DNA of 23,318 nucleotides from Elusimicrobiota bacterium (GTDB lineage Bacteria > Elusimicrobiota > Elusimicrobia > Elusimicrobiales > Elusimicrobiaceae), in assembly GCA_023393825.1 (NCBI GenBank), contig JAEXBW010000043.1, positions 1 to 23,318 on the forward strand, written 5' to 3'. The notes beneath the pieces are model-generated. The model did not search any database. It was not told the DNA's origin and saw nothing but the letters and a program-made list of their open reading frames with translations. This document shows, one piece after another, positions 14,964 through 22,659 of the stretch (position 1 is the stretch's first letter; each line of letters begins with the position of its first letter). The position numbers and the translations under genes are program-made.

Positions 14964-16753
14964 TGATAATGTTTAAAAGGATATTTCTGGCTTTTGCTTT
15001 TGTTTTGTGCGGCGCAGCGGCCTTCAGTCAGGTAACTATACGCGCTTCCGTTGATAAACCCATTGCCGACTTGAGCGAAGATATAAACCTTACCATAACC
15101 GTAAACGCGTCCGTAACCGATATTGAAGCGCCGCAAATGCCGTCCCTGCCTAATTTTAATATTTACTCCTCGGGCCAAAGCAGAAATATAACAATGATTA
15201 ACGGCAAGGTTAATACTCTGCAAAAGTTTAATTATATTTTGTCGCCGCGCTTTGCGGGTAAATCCACAATAGGTTCTTTTACAATTAAGGCAGGCGGGCA
15301 GCAATATGCAACAGAACCGATAGCAGTTGAAGTTTACCGCAAAGACGGTTCGGCACCAAAAGCGGGCGGCGCGAAAGACGCCAAAACTTCCGCACCCGCG
15401 CAGGCCGACCCTGCCGTAAAAACCGCCTCTAAAATGCCTGATTTTTTTATGACGGCTTTCGCCGATAAAACAAAGGCATATCTTAACGAGCAGATACTTT
15501 TAAAAGTACGTTTTTATCAGGCGCAAAGCACGCTTGGCAACCCGCAGTATGACAGGCCTAAAATGCAAGCCCTTGTTCCCGAAGAAATAAAAACAAATCA
15601 GGATTCCCAAACCATAGACGGCAAGCAGTATATCTATACGGAATTTGTTACGGCCCTGTTCGGCATTTTACCGGGTAAAGCTATAGTCGGCCCTGCCACC
15701 GTGCAGTACAGCATTGTGGAAGGCGCGGATATGGACACTTTTGATTTGTTCTTTAATGCGGCGGCGGGTGCTTCATCAAAGTCTGTAAAAAGCGAACCCG
15801 TTTATATAGACATTGAGGCTTTGCCCAAAGATAACCGCCCCAAAACTTTTTACGGCGCCGTCGGCACGGATTACTTTATAACCGCGGAAGCCGACAATAC
15901 CAAACCGCAGGCGGGCGAACCCGTTACCCTTACCGTTACGGTAAGGGGCAATGGCAATATGCGCGCGATAGCCGATATCCCAGCGCCCGATATGGGTGCT
16001 AACTTTAGGGTATACGATACAACATCATCTTCGTCTACAAAATTAAACGGAACTTTGGTGGGCGGCGTTAAAACCTGCAAAACAGTTATTGTGCCGCGCG
16101 TATCGGGCACATTTGAGATACCCAAAACTTACTTTACTTATTTTGACACGGCAAGCGCCTCTTACAAAACGGTAAGCGCGCCGCCGATACTTTTGGACGT
16201 AACGCCATCTTCCGCCGCTAAAGGCACAAGCGTTTCTTTTTCCAGCGATACTTTGCCCGCGTCGGCAAGAGTGGAAAAACTTAACGCGGACATCAGCTAT
16301 ATAAAAAGCGGAAAAACAGGTGTTTTTACTTCATTTACCAATTTCTTTGACGGCCTTGGCAGCTTTAACTATTTAATTTTTGTTTTGATTTTAGCAGGTA
16401 TTGCAAAGCATATATTAGGCGTAAAAGAACTGCCGCTGCTTGCCAAAAAGAAAGCTTTTAAAAATGCCAAAAAGGCTTTGGCGCAGGCCAAAACTTTGGG
16501 TGAGGTTTCCGCCGCTTTAACCGATTATCTTGAAGCCAAAAAAGGCGGGCCGATAGGCATTATGACAATTTCCGACGTTGCCGATAATCTTAAAATAAAC
16601 GCGCTTAATAGCCAAGCCTTAGCAAAACTGTGGGGAGAGTTTGAAATGCTTAAATACGCCCCCGCCGCAATGCTTACAAACAGCATAGCCGTAAGCGAAG
16701 CCGCCGAGAGAACTTTGGAACTTATAAAAGAACTTGAAAAGGAGATAAAATGA
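14963..16753 (+). CDS. batD: BatD: exported membrane protein of the Bat complex
   Basis: This 596-residue protein starts with a signal peptide (cleavage near AAAFSQ). Two or three immunoglobulin-like beta repeats characteristic of BatD follow (about 25-130, 155-275 and 295-420). Recognisable elements include VDKPIADLSEDINLTITV, the Pro-Asn-Phe pattern LPNFNIYSSGQS, LNEQILLKVRFYQ and a second GEPVTLTVTVRGNGNMRAI. A single membrane helix lies near 463-480, and a cytoplasmic helical tail of ~115 residues follows. The start at 14963 is preferred: it forms TAATG with the batC stop and has AAGGA six bases upstream. A TTG six bases earlier is open but unneeded, and the ATG at 14969 is also possible. 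It is probably the large periplasmic scaffold on which the VWA and TPR proteins assemble. Confidence 0.88.
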   Translation: MIMFKRIFLAFAFVLCGAAAFSQVTIRASVDKPIADLSEDINLTITVNASVTDIEAPQMPSLPNFNIYSSGQSRNITMINGKVNTLQKFNYILSPRFAGKSTIGSFTIKAGGQQYATEPIAVEVYRKDGSAPKAGGAKDAKTSAPAQADPAVKTASKMPDFFMTAFADKTKAYLNEQILLKVRFYQAQSTLGNPQYDRPKMQALVPEEIKTNQDSQTIDGKQYIYTEFVTALFGILPGKAIVGPATVQYSIVEGADMDTFDLFFNAAAGASSKSVKSEPVYIDIEALPKDNRPKTFYGAVGTDYFITAEADNTKPQAGEPVTLTVTVRGNGNMRAIADIPAPDMGANFRVYDTTSSSSTKLNGTLVGGVKTCKTVIVPRVSGTFEIPKTYFTYFDTASASYKTVSAPPILLDVTPSSAAKGTSVSFSSDTLPASARVEKLNADISYIKSGKTGVFTSFTNFFDGLGSFNYLIFVLILAGIAKHILGVKELPLLAKKKAFKNAKKALAQAKTLGEVSAALTDYLEAKKGGPIGIMTISDVADNLKINALNSQALAKLWGEFEMLKYAPAAMLTNSIAVSEAAERTLELIKELEKEIK

Positions 16754-17712
16754 AAAAACTGCTCCTGCCGCTTTTAGCCTTTTTGGTTTTTCCTCTTGCG
16801 CTTAGCGCGCAAACTTTGGAGGAAGAACACGCAGCCCTGCAGCCCGAAACGCAGGCGCCCGCCGCGCTTGACCCGCAGGCGGCGCAAACTATCAGCCGTC
16901 AACAGGCGGAAAGGCAAATATTACCGCCGCCCGCTTTAGCACAGCTTTTAGATTCTCACATTACCCAAGAGCAGGGCCAAACCATTGCCGATAGGCCTGC
17001 CTCAACAACGACTGAAGAAGTTGCATCCGCCCCCAAGGCCGAGCAAAATATAAGTGCGGGGGAATTATATAACAGGGGCGACTACCTTGGCGCGGCGCAG
17101 GGTTACGAAAAGGAATTGCTTGCCAACACTTTGCCTTCCCCGTATCTTTACTATAATTTGGCAAACAGCTATTTTAAGTCTGGCGACCCTGATAAAGCGA
17201 TAGTAAATTACTACCGCGCCTTCAGACTTTTGCCCAGAGATAAAGATATAAAGCGCAACCTTGCTTTTGCTTTAAACAGCACGGGCCAAAAGCTTTTGCC
17301 CGACGGTATGCCGCAGGCCGCTTTTGACGCTTTCTATTTACTTTCCGCACGCGAATTGCGCGGAACAATGTGGTTTTTAGGTTGGATATTTGCCCTGTGT
17401 TTTGCGGGGGTAATGTTCGGTTGTAAAAAAGGTTTTTGTAAAAAAGCAGTTATCGCAAGCGGCGTTTTGCTTGCGCTTTGCAGTATTTGGTATGCGGCCC
17501 GTCTGCAGGGGGACAGCAGTCCCTTGGCGGTGGTGGTTGTATCCAGAGCCGAGGTGAGAAGCGGCCCGGGGGAAAACTTCCCCGTAAGTTTAAGCGTGCC
17601 GCGCGCCCACCTTGTAACGCTCAGCGACAGTAAAGGCATTTGGGCGGAGATAGAAATACCTTCAGAACAAGCCAAAGGCTGGGTACTTAAAAAATCGGTA
17701 GAGGAGATTTAA
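16750..17712 (+). CDS. batE: BatE: TPR and SH3-like membrane protein of the Bat complex
   Basis: This 320-residue protein has a signal peptide (cleavage near ALSAQ), a Gln/Ala/Pro-rich linker (22-95) and two tetratricopeptide repeats (about 97-180; GELYNRGDYLGAAQGYEKEL, YYNLANSYFKSGDPDKAIVN). Two closely spaced membrane helices (about 205-248) follow. The C-terminal bacterial SH3-like domain (about 257-320) contains VRSGPGENFPV and a terminal WVLKKSVEEI. This domain order is the BatE signature. The gene overlaps batD by four bases (ATGA) with AAAAGGAGAT upstream. SH3b domains often bind peptidoglycan or peptides, so this subunit may contact the wall; that is inference. It closes the bat cluster, but there is no terminator after it. 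Confidence 0.88.
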   Translation: MKKLLLPLLAFLVFPLALSAQTLEEEHAALQPETQAPAALDPQAAQTISRQQAERQILPPPALAQLLDSHITQEQGQTIADRPASTTTEEVASAPKAEQNISAGELYNRGDYLGAAQGYEKELLANTLPSPYLYYNLANSYFKSGDPDKAIVNYYRAFRLLPRDKDIKRNLAFALNSTGQKLLPDGMPQAAFDAFYLLSARELRGTMWFLGWIFALCFAGVMFGCKKGFCKKAVIASGVLLALCSIWYAARLQGDSSPLAVVVVSRAEVRSGPGENFPVSLSVPRAHLVTLSDSKGIWAEIEIPSEQAKGWVLKKSVEEI

Positions 17713-17715
17713 TTT

Positions 17716-18273
17716 ATGTTTACTAAACAGGAAGCGCAGGAACTTATAGAAGTTGTAAGATACGTCGGCGATAACTTGGGGCCGCAGGTGGACCAACTTG
17801 CCGCAGAAATTGTAAAATGCTTTAAGGCGGGCGGCAAAGTTATCCTTATGGGCAACGGCGGCAGCGCAGGCGACGCGCAACACATAGCGGCAGAATTTGT
17901 AGGCAGATACAAAAAAGAAAGAAGATCCTACCCCGCATTAGCTTTAAACACCAATACCTCCACTTTAACCGCCGTCGGCAATGATTACGGCTACGATGTA
18001 ACCTTTTCCCGTCAGGTGGAAGGCTTTGCAAAAACGGGCGATGTCGTTATAGGCATTTCCACGTCGGGCAACAGCACAAATGTTTATAAAGCTTTAGAAG
18101 TCGCCAAACAGGCGGGCTGCTATACGGCGGCTTTCTTGGGCAAGAGCGGCGGCACAATTAAAGATATTGTAGATTTACCTATCATCGTAAAAAGCAACAA
18201 TACCCCGCGCATACAGGAATGCCATATTTTTATAGGCCACACCCTTTGCGAATTGGTGGAAAAGGAGATTTAA
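17716..18273 (+). CDS. gmhA: Sedoheptulose 7-phosphate isomerase (phosphoheptose isomerase)
   Basis: This 185-residue cytoplasmic SIS-domain enzyme converts sedoheptulose 7-phosphate to D-glycero-manno-heptose 7-phosphate, the first step of ADP-heptose synthesis for LPS core. The signature MGNGGSAGDAQHIAAEFVGR includes zinc-binding His56 and Glu60. The substrate phosphate loop is ISTSGNSTNV, and RIQECHIFIGH supplies Gln167 and His175. The His56-Gln167 distance of 111 residues equals that in E. coli GmhA. It starts three bases after batE, with GGAG before the start, and ends immediately before rpiB. This supports an outer membrane carrying heptose-containing glycolipid. No other heptose gene (hldE, gmhB) is in the window. 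Confidence 0.93.
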   Translation: MFTKQEAQELIEVVRYVGDNLGPQVDQLAAEIVKCFKAGGKVILMGNGGSAGDAQHIAAEFVGRYKKERRSYPALALNTNTSTLTAVGNDYGYDVTFSRQVEGFAKTGDVVIGISTSGNSTNVYKALEVAKQAGCYTAAFLGKSGGTIKDIVDLPIIVKSNNTPRIQECHIFIGHTLCELVEKEI

Positions 18274-18726
18274 ATGAAAGTTGCCATAGGCTGCGATCAT
18301 GCGGGCTTTCCCGTCAAACAGGCAGTAATAGAAAAAGTTAAAGACTTGGGCCACGAAGTGCTTGATATGGGTACAAACAGCGAGCAAAGCGTGGACTACC
18401 CGGACTTCGCCGCCAAAGTAGCTTGGGCCGTTAAAAAAGGCGAGGCGCAACGCGGCATAGTTATCTGCGGCAGCGGCATAGGAGCGTGCATAGCCGCCAA
18501 TAAATTTAAGGGCATAAGGGCCTGTGTAGCGCACGATTTATACAGCGCGGCGCAGGGCGTAGAACACGATAATATGAACGTTTTGTGCCTTGGCGGCAGG
18601 ATAGTGGCGGATACTGCGCCAAAGCTTGCCGCGGCGTTTTTAAACGCTTCTTTTGAAAGCGGGGAAGCGCGCCACTTAAGACGTTTAAATAAAGTTTTGA
18701 GCATAGAAGAAGAAAATTTTAAATAA
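18274..18726 (+). CDS. rpiB: Ribose-5-phosphate isomerase B
   Basis: This 150-residue cytoplasmic enzyme interconverts ribulose 5-phosphate and ribose 5-phosphate. It belongs to the LacAB/RpiB family, shown by GCDHAG with Asp8 and His9, by VICGSGIGACIAANK with catalytic Cys65, and by AHDLYSAAQGVEHDNMNVLC with His98. Length is normal for the family. Its start codon directly follows the gmhA stop, and AAAAGGAGAT at the end of gmhA acts as its ribosome binding site. The pairing with gmhA is sensible, because the pentose pathway supplies sedoheptulose 7-phosphate. Allose 6-phosphate or galactose 6-phosphate isomerase activity is less likely in this context. Confidence 0.93.
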   Translation: MKVAIGCDHAGFPVKQAVIEKVKDLGHEVLDMGTNSEQSVDYPDFAAKVAWAVKKGEAQRGIVICGSGIGACIAANKFKGIRACVAHDLYSAAQGVEHDNMNVLCLGGRIVADTAPKLAAAFLNASFESGEARHLRRLNKVLSIEEENFK

Positions 18727-18727
18727 A

Positions 18728-18754
18728 TTCTCTTAAAGTACAAACTTAAGAGGG
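18728..18754 (+). promoter_or_regulatory. Hairpin overlapping the pgi ribosome binding site
   Basis: CTCTTAA (18730-18736) and TTAAGAG (18746-18752) form a 7-base stem with a 9-base loop, extendable by two U-G pairs. The 3' arm takes up part of the Shine-Dalgarno AAGAGGGG before the pgi start. It may tune translation or stabilise a processed mRNA end. It is not followed by a U tract, so it is not an intrinsic terminator. Confidence 0.45.
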
Positions 18755-18762
18755 GATAAACT

Positions 18763-20412
18763 ATGAGAGTTACTTATAATAAAACAGCGCAGGAACTTAT
18801 TAAAAAGGGAGAAGAAAAGCTTAAAGCTTTAAATTTTGCTCCCCGTCTTTATTCTCACGATGCGACGCTTTGGAAAAAGGAAGAAGAACATACAAAAATT
18901 ATAAGCAACTCATTGGGCTGGACGGAAGTTTACGACTGGACGCTTAAAGCCCTGCCGGAAGTTACGGCCTTTGCCGCCGAAGCCAAAAAAGATTATAACC
19001 ACATTGTTTTGATGGGTATGGGCGGCAGCAGTCTTGCGCCCGAAGTATTAAGAGTACTCTTTGGCAAGCAGGAAGGCTGGCCCGAACTTTTGGTTTTGGA
19101 CAGCACCAACCCCGACTGGGTTGCCTCCGTCCGCGCGCAGATCGACCCTGCAAAAACAATTTTTATTTTTGCCAGTAAATCCGGCGGCACGGTTGAACCT
19201 GCTTCCCAATTTGCGTATTTTTACGAGGAAGTAAGCAAAGTAAGCCAAAACCCCGGACACAATTTTATAGCCATTACCGACCCCGGTACAGGCCTTGAAA
19301 CTTTAGCAAAAGAACATAAATTCAGAAAGATTTTTATAAATAAAGCCGATATCGGCGGCAGATTTTCCGCCCTGTCTTTATTTGGCGTTGTTCCCGCCGC
19401 TCTTTGCGGGCTTGACGCAAAACGCCTTATTGAAGAAGCAAAAAAACAAGGCGACGCTTTTAAAGCGGGTACAAATAAAGCCGCTTTTGAACTTGGCGCA
19501 TTAATAGGCGCGGCTTACGCCGAGGGCAAAGATAAACTTACGCTCCTTATGCCTAAAGATATTGATACTTTCGGCCTGTGGGTGGAACAGCTTGTAGCGG
19601 AATCCACGGGTAAAGAAGGCAAGGGCGTTGTGCCTGTTGCGGGCGAAGGGCTTTACAAAAATTTCGCTTATAAAAACGACAGAGTTTTTGTGCATATCTC
19701 TTTTAACTGTGCGGAAAATAACCGCGTTAAGGAAATTTCCGCAGTACTTAAAGAAAGTTCCCACCCCGTTTTTGAAGTTGAAATGTGCGACCTTTACACC
19801 ATAGGCGCGCAATTCCTTTTGTGGGAAGTCGCCACGGCGGCCGCGGGCGCAATTATGGAAATTGACCCCTTTGACCAGCCTAATGTTCAGCTTGCAAAAA
19901 CAATTACAAAAGGTTTGTTGGTAGATTTAGAGGCGGGCAAAAAATCGACGGAAGGTTCCGCAGATATTTTGGTTTCCGCCAATCTTAAAGGCAAAGTTAA
20001 TTTAACTTCTCTTGCAAGCGATATACTGGCCTTGGCAAAAGGTAATGATTATATTGCCCTCTTGCCCTATCTGCATAATGCAAAAGAAGTTGACACGGTT
20101 TTTACCTGCCTTAGGGACGAGATTTTTACCCGCACCAAACACGCGGTATTGTTCGGCTACGGCCCAAGATATTTACACTCCACGGGCCAGTTGCATAAGG
20201 GCGACGGCAACAACGGTATATTTATAATTTTCTCCGCCGATGCGCAGGCCGACGTAAAAATACCTGCTCAGGCATACAGCTTTGCAGAATTAGTTAACGC
20301 TCAGGCTCTTGCGGACTTTAAAGCATTAGAAGAAAAAGGCCGCAGAGTTATTAAAATACACTTAAAAACGCCTGTCTTAAACTCACTTAAAAAAATAAGC
20401 GCAATGTTTTAG
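18763..20412 (+). CDS. pgi: Glucose-6-phosphate isomerase (type related to Tal-Pgi fusions)
   Basis: This 549-residue cytoplasmic enzyme of glycolysis and gluconeogenesis interconverts glucose 6-phosphate and fructose 6-phosphate. Two SIS domains are visible: LMGMGGSSLAPEVLR with LDSTNPDWV and FASKSGGTVEP in the first, and the second covering about 300-500. The isomerase signature DIGGRFSALSLFGVVPA starts at Asp196. ESTGKEGKGVVPVAGE holds the likely catalytic Glu, and YLHSTGQLHKGDGNNG includes His472, His478 and Lys479. These sequences resemble the Pgi half of bifunctional transaldolase/Pgi proteins more than classical E. coli Pgi. Here there is no transaldolase part, since the protein starts directly with a short Pgi N-terminal region. 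It follows gmhA-rpiB in the same direction, a sugar-phosphate group. Confidence 0.93.
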   Translation: MRVTYNKTAQELIKKGEEKLKALNFAPRLYSHDATLWKKEEEHTKIISNSLGWTEVYDWTLKALPEVTAFAAEAKKDYNHIVLMGMGGSSLAPEVLRVLFGKQEGWPELLVLDSTNPDWVASVRAQIDPAKTIFIFASKSGGTVEPASQFAYFYEEVSKVSQNPGHNFIAITDPGTGLETLAKEHKFRKIFINKADIGGRFSALSLFGVVPAALCGLDAKRLIEEAKKQGDAFKAGTNKAAFELGALIGAAYAEGKDKLTLLMPKDIDTFGLWVEQLVAESTGKEGKGVVPVAGEGLYKNFAYKNDRVFVHISFNCAENNRVKEISAVLKESSHPVFEVEMCDLYTIGAQFLLWEVATAAAGAIMEIDPFDQPNVQLAKTITKGLLVDLEAGKKSTEGSADILVSANLKGKVNLTSLASDILALAKGNDYIALLPYLHNAKEVDTVFTCLRDEIFTRTKHAVLFGYGPRYLHSTGQLHKGDGNNGIFIIFSADAQADVKIPAQAYSFAELVNAQALADFKALEEKGRRVIKIHLKTPVLNSLKKISAMF

Positions 20413-20439
20413 GGCGGTGTTTTGAGGAAGGGGAGAAAC

Positions 20440-20889
20440 ATGGTAATGGCAAAGACAAAAAAAGTAATTAAAGACACACTTAAGAAAACTCTTTCTAAGA
20501 CAAAAACAACAGCAAAGACAACAAAGAGTTCCGCCGAGTGTATCACGCCGACCAAAGGGGATTGTGCAACAACGCTTAAAACAACGACGGCAAAAACAAC
20601 GACAACGGCTAAAACAGCCGCTGCCAAAGGTGTTTACATAGACTATCCGTTAAATAACGACAATGTCTATTGCGGGCATTATTGCTTCAGAATCGGTACC
20701 GTGGGCAACAGCGAATGGGTTAAAGTTTCCGTAAACGGCGGCCCGTGGCAGCATTGCAGAACAGCAAACGGCTACTGGTGGTATGATTGGTGGAACTTCC
20801 AGACAGGTACATTTACAGCCGAAGCGCTTGCTCTTGTTGACGGTAAAGAAGTTAAAACCGCAAAACGCAAATTTAAAGTTACGCTTTAA
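20440..20889 (+). CDS. Lys/Thr-rich protein with Trp-rich C-terminal beta domain, function unknown
   Basis: This 149-residue protein has two parts. The first ~65 residues are dominated by Lys, Thr and Ala (MAKTKKVIKDTLKKT, later TTTAKTTTTAKTAAAK), like a basic disordered tail, broken by a short CITPTKGDC loop. The second part (about 68-149) looks like a small Ig-like or E-set beta domain: VYIDYPLNND, FRIGTVGNSEWVKVSVNGG, then WQHCRTANGYWWYDWWNF with six tryptophans, and a final strand KRKFKVTL. I do not recognise a named family. No signal peptide is seen. The aromatic surface could bind carbohydrate and the tail nucleic acid or polyanion, but both are speculation. AAGGGGAG precedes the start at 20440. 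A TTG at 20422 and an ATG at 20446 are alternatives. It sits between pgi and miaB. Confidence 0.75.
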   Translation: MVMAKTKKVIKDTLKKTLSKTKTTAKTTKSSAECITPTKGDCATTLKTTTAKTTTTAKTAAAKGVYIDYPLNNDNVYCGHYCFRIGTVGNSEWVKVSVNGGPWQHCRTANGYWWYDWWNFQTGTFTAEALALVDGKEVKTAKRKFKVTL

Positions 20890-20899
20890 GGTTTAACAC

Positions 20900-22123
20900 T
20901 TGAAAAAAGTTTACATTCAAACCTTTGGTTGCCAGATGAACACCGCAGATTCTGCTGAAATGATGTTGCATCTGGCCGCCAGAGGATGTTCTTCCTGCGC
21001 CTCTCTAAACGAGGCGGATATCGTGCTTATAAATACCTGCACCATAAGGGAACACGCCGAGCATAAGGCTTTGTCCTTCCTCGGGCGGCTTTCCAAGTGG
21101 AAAGCGCAGGATTCATCGCGCATAATTATTTTTGCGGGTTGCGCCGCGCAGCGTTTGGGCAATTCCTTAAAACGCAGATACCCTTATACAGATATTATCG
21201 CGGGTGCAAAAGATATTGACGGCTTTGCCGATATTCTTGATTCTTCCTCCCTCTTTAACGCGCCGCAAAGCGCGGACGAGGCCAAAACAAAAAGCCCAGT
21301 CGCTCTTGTAAATATTATGCGCGGGTGCAGTTGCAAGTGTTCTTATTGTATTGTGCCTTATGTGCGCGGGGAAGCGTCCTCGATAGAACCTGATTTAATT
21401 TTAAAAAATGTTGAGCGTAAAATAGCGGGCGGCGCAAAAGAAATTGTGCTGCTGGGCCAGACGGTAAACGCTTACAGATATAAAGATATAAACTTTTCTA
21501 AATTGCTTAAACTTACGGCGCAAATAAACGGCGTGGCGCGCATACGCTACCTTAGCCCGCATCCTATTTTTATAGACAGGGAATTTGCCGACACCGTCGC
21601 GCAAACGCCCGCCATTGCAAAGCATATACATTTGCCCGTGCAAAGCGGCAGTACAAAAGTGCTTGCCGATATGAAGCGCGGATATACCAGAGAAGATTTT
21701 TTGCAAAAAGTACAAATGCTTAAAGAGGCAGGCGTGTGCATCAGCACGGATATTATTGTGGGCTATCCCACCGAGACGGAAGAAGACTTTTTGCAAACAG
21801 TTTCGCTGTGCGATGCGGCGCAGTTTGTTTCCGCCTATTGTTTTAAATTTTCGCCCCGCGCGGGAACGCCCGCAAGCCTGCTTAATACGCTTGATGATAA
21901 AGAGGTGGAAAAACGCCTTGATATTTTGTTAAATAAGATTAAGCAAAATTCCAAAGAGGCTTATGCAAGGCAGCTTGGTACGACGCAAAGCGTTCTTATG
22001 GAAACGCCCTTTAACGGACGCACTCTAAACAACTTTTGGGTTAGAACGACTAAAAAACATACGGCAGGGGAAATAATAGAGCTTAGGATTACCGAGGCTA
22101 AAGACACCATTCTACTTGCGTAA
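20900..22123 (+). CDS. miaB: tRNA-2-methylthio-N6-dimethylallyladenosine synthase
   Basis: This 407-residue radical-SAM methylthiotransferase adds a methylthio group at C2 of i6A37 in tRNAs reading U-starting codons. The N-terminal domain binds an auxiliary Fe-S cluster through Cys11 (TFGCQMN), Cys47 (INTCTIRE) and Cys81 (FAGCAAQ). The radical-SAM cluster uses CSCKCSYC (Cys143, Cys147, Cys150), followed by IVPYVRGE. LGQTVNAY and a C-terminal TRAM domain complete it. The motifs favour MiaB over RimO and MtaB. It is shorter than the E. coli protein (474). The start is a TTG with AAGG eight bases upstream. The first ATG in frame would lose Cys11 and is rejected. The partner gene miaA begins 563 bases downstream. 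Confidence 0.92.
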   Translation: MKKVYIQTFGCQMNTADSAEMMLHLAARGCSSCASLNEADIVLINTCTIREHAEHKALSFLGRLSKWKAQDSSRIIIFAGCAAQRLGNSLKRRYPYTDIIAGAKDIDGFADILDSSSLFNAPQSADEAKTKSPVALVNIMRGCSCKCSYCIVPYVRGEASSIEPDLILKNVERKIAGGAKEIVLLGQTVNAYRYKDINFSKLLKLTAQINGVARIRYLSPHPIFIDREFADTVAQTPAIAKHIHLPVQSGSTKVLADMKRGYTREDFLQKVQMLKEAGVCISTDIIVGYPTETEEDFLQTVSLCDAAQFVSAYCFKFSPRAGTPASLLNTLDDKEVEKRLDILLNKIKQNSKEAYARQLGTTQSVLMETPFNGRTLNNFWVRTTKKHTAGEIIELRITEAKDTILLA

Positions 22124-22132
22124 GGGAAGATT

Positions 22133-22600
22133 ATGATGAAAAATAATGACTTTAAGGAACGCCGCAGACACCCCAGAGTGCCTGTAATCAACAATATAGT
22201 GGAACCCATTGATCTTGTTTATACCGACGAAAAAACAGGCAATAAGCACGAAGTCCCCGCGGTTCTGGCGGATTTATCTGCCTCCGGCATGAGGATAGTT
22301 TCTTTTTTAAAAGCGCCCATTGCGGGTAATATGCAAATTAAGATGGAACTGCCCTTTGTAGGCAAATTTACCGTGGAGGCCAAAACCTCTTGGGTGCGCC
22401 AAAAGGGGCCTGTGTATACCATCGGCATAGAATTTACGCAAATCAGCGCGGCCGTTGCGGATAAAGTGCAGGCTATGGCGGAAGACTTTAACGACTGCGA
22501 CACAAGAATAATTCTTAAATTGCCCGAAGTCTGCGTAGCGGGCTGCAAATGCTACAGCGTTTGCAATAAAATACATAAAGACCCTACACTTTTCCATTAA
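22133..22600 (+). CDS. PilZ-domain protein with Cys-rich C-terminal tail
   Basis: This 155-residue soluble protein carries a PilZ domain, the common bacterial cyclic-di-GMP receptor. The RxxxR motif is in ERRRHPRVPV (Arg11, Arg15) and the DxSxxG motif is DLSASG (Asp47, Ser49, Gly52), so the ligand-binding residues are complete. The domain ends near residue 115. The last 40 residues contain Cys122, Cys134, Cys138, Cys140 and Cys144, with a C-x3-C-x-C-x3-C cluster that could bind zinc or an Fe-S centre; this addition is not usual for PilZ. AAGGGAAG precedes the start, where two ATG codons in a row make the exact first residue uncertain. It may control pili or envelope processes; a link to the pilins at 5609-6741 is inference. 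Confidence 0.85.
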   Translation: MMKNNDFKERRRHPRVPVINNIVEPIDLVYTDEKTGNKHEVPAVLADLSASGMRIVSFLKAPIAGNMQIKMELPFVGKFTVEAKTSWVRQKGPVYTIGIEFTQISAAVADKVQAMAEDFNDCDTRIILKLPEVCVAGCKCYSVCNKIHKDPTLFH

Positions 22601-22605
22601 GCGTT

Positions 22606-22625
22606 GCGGCTTTATGCGGCTTTAT
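22606..22625 (+). repeat. Tandem 10-base duplication before the terminator
   Basis: GCGGCTTTAT occurs twice in a row just after the PilZ stop codon and immediately before the terminator stem. It is perfect, and probably arose by slippage. I see no function for it. Confidence 0.7.
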
Positions 22626-22655
22626 AAAAACACCGCCCTAAAAGGCGGTGTTTTT
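22626..22655 (+). terminator. Intrinsic terminator after the PilZ gene
   Basis: AAAAACACCGCC (22626-22637) pairs perfectly with GGCGGTGTTTTT (22644-22655) around a 6-base loop, and the 3' arm runs into a T tract. It is a strong rho-independent terminator and marks the probable end of the long + strand unit that begins at 8146. Confidence 0.92.
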
Positions 22656-22659
22656 TAAA

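Noticed and set aside
20413..20424. GGGCGGTGTTTT after pgi resembles one arm of the terminator at 22626-22655
   Set aside because: There is no complementary arm nearby, so it cannot form a terminator; the short similarity is probably chance.
20422..20439. TTG start for the Lys/Thr-rich protein
   Set aside because: The ribosome binding site AAGGGGAG lies inside this extension, so initiation at the ATG at 20440 (or 20446) fits better.
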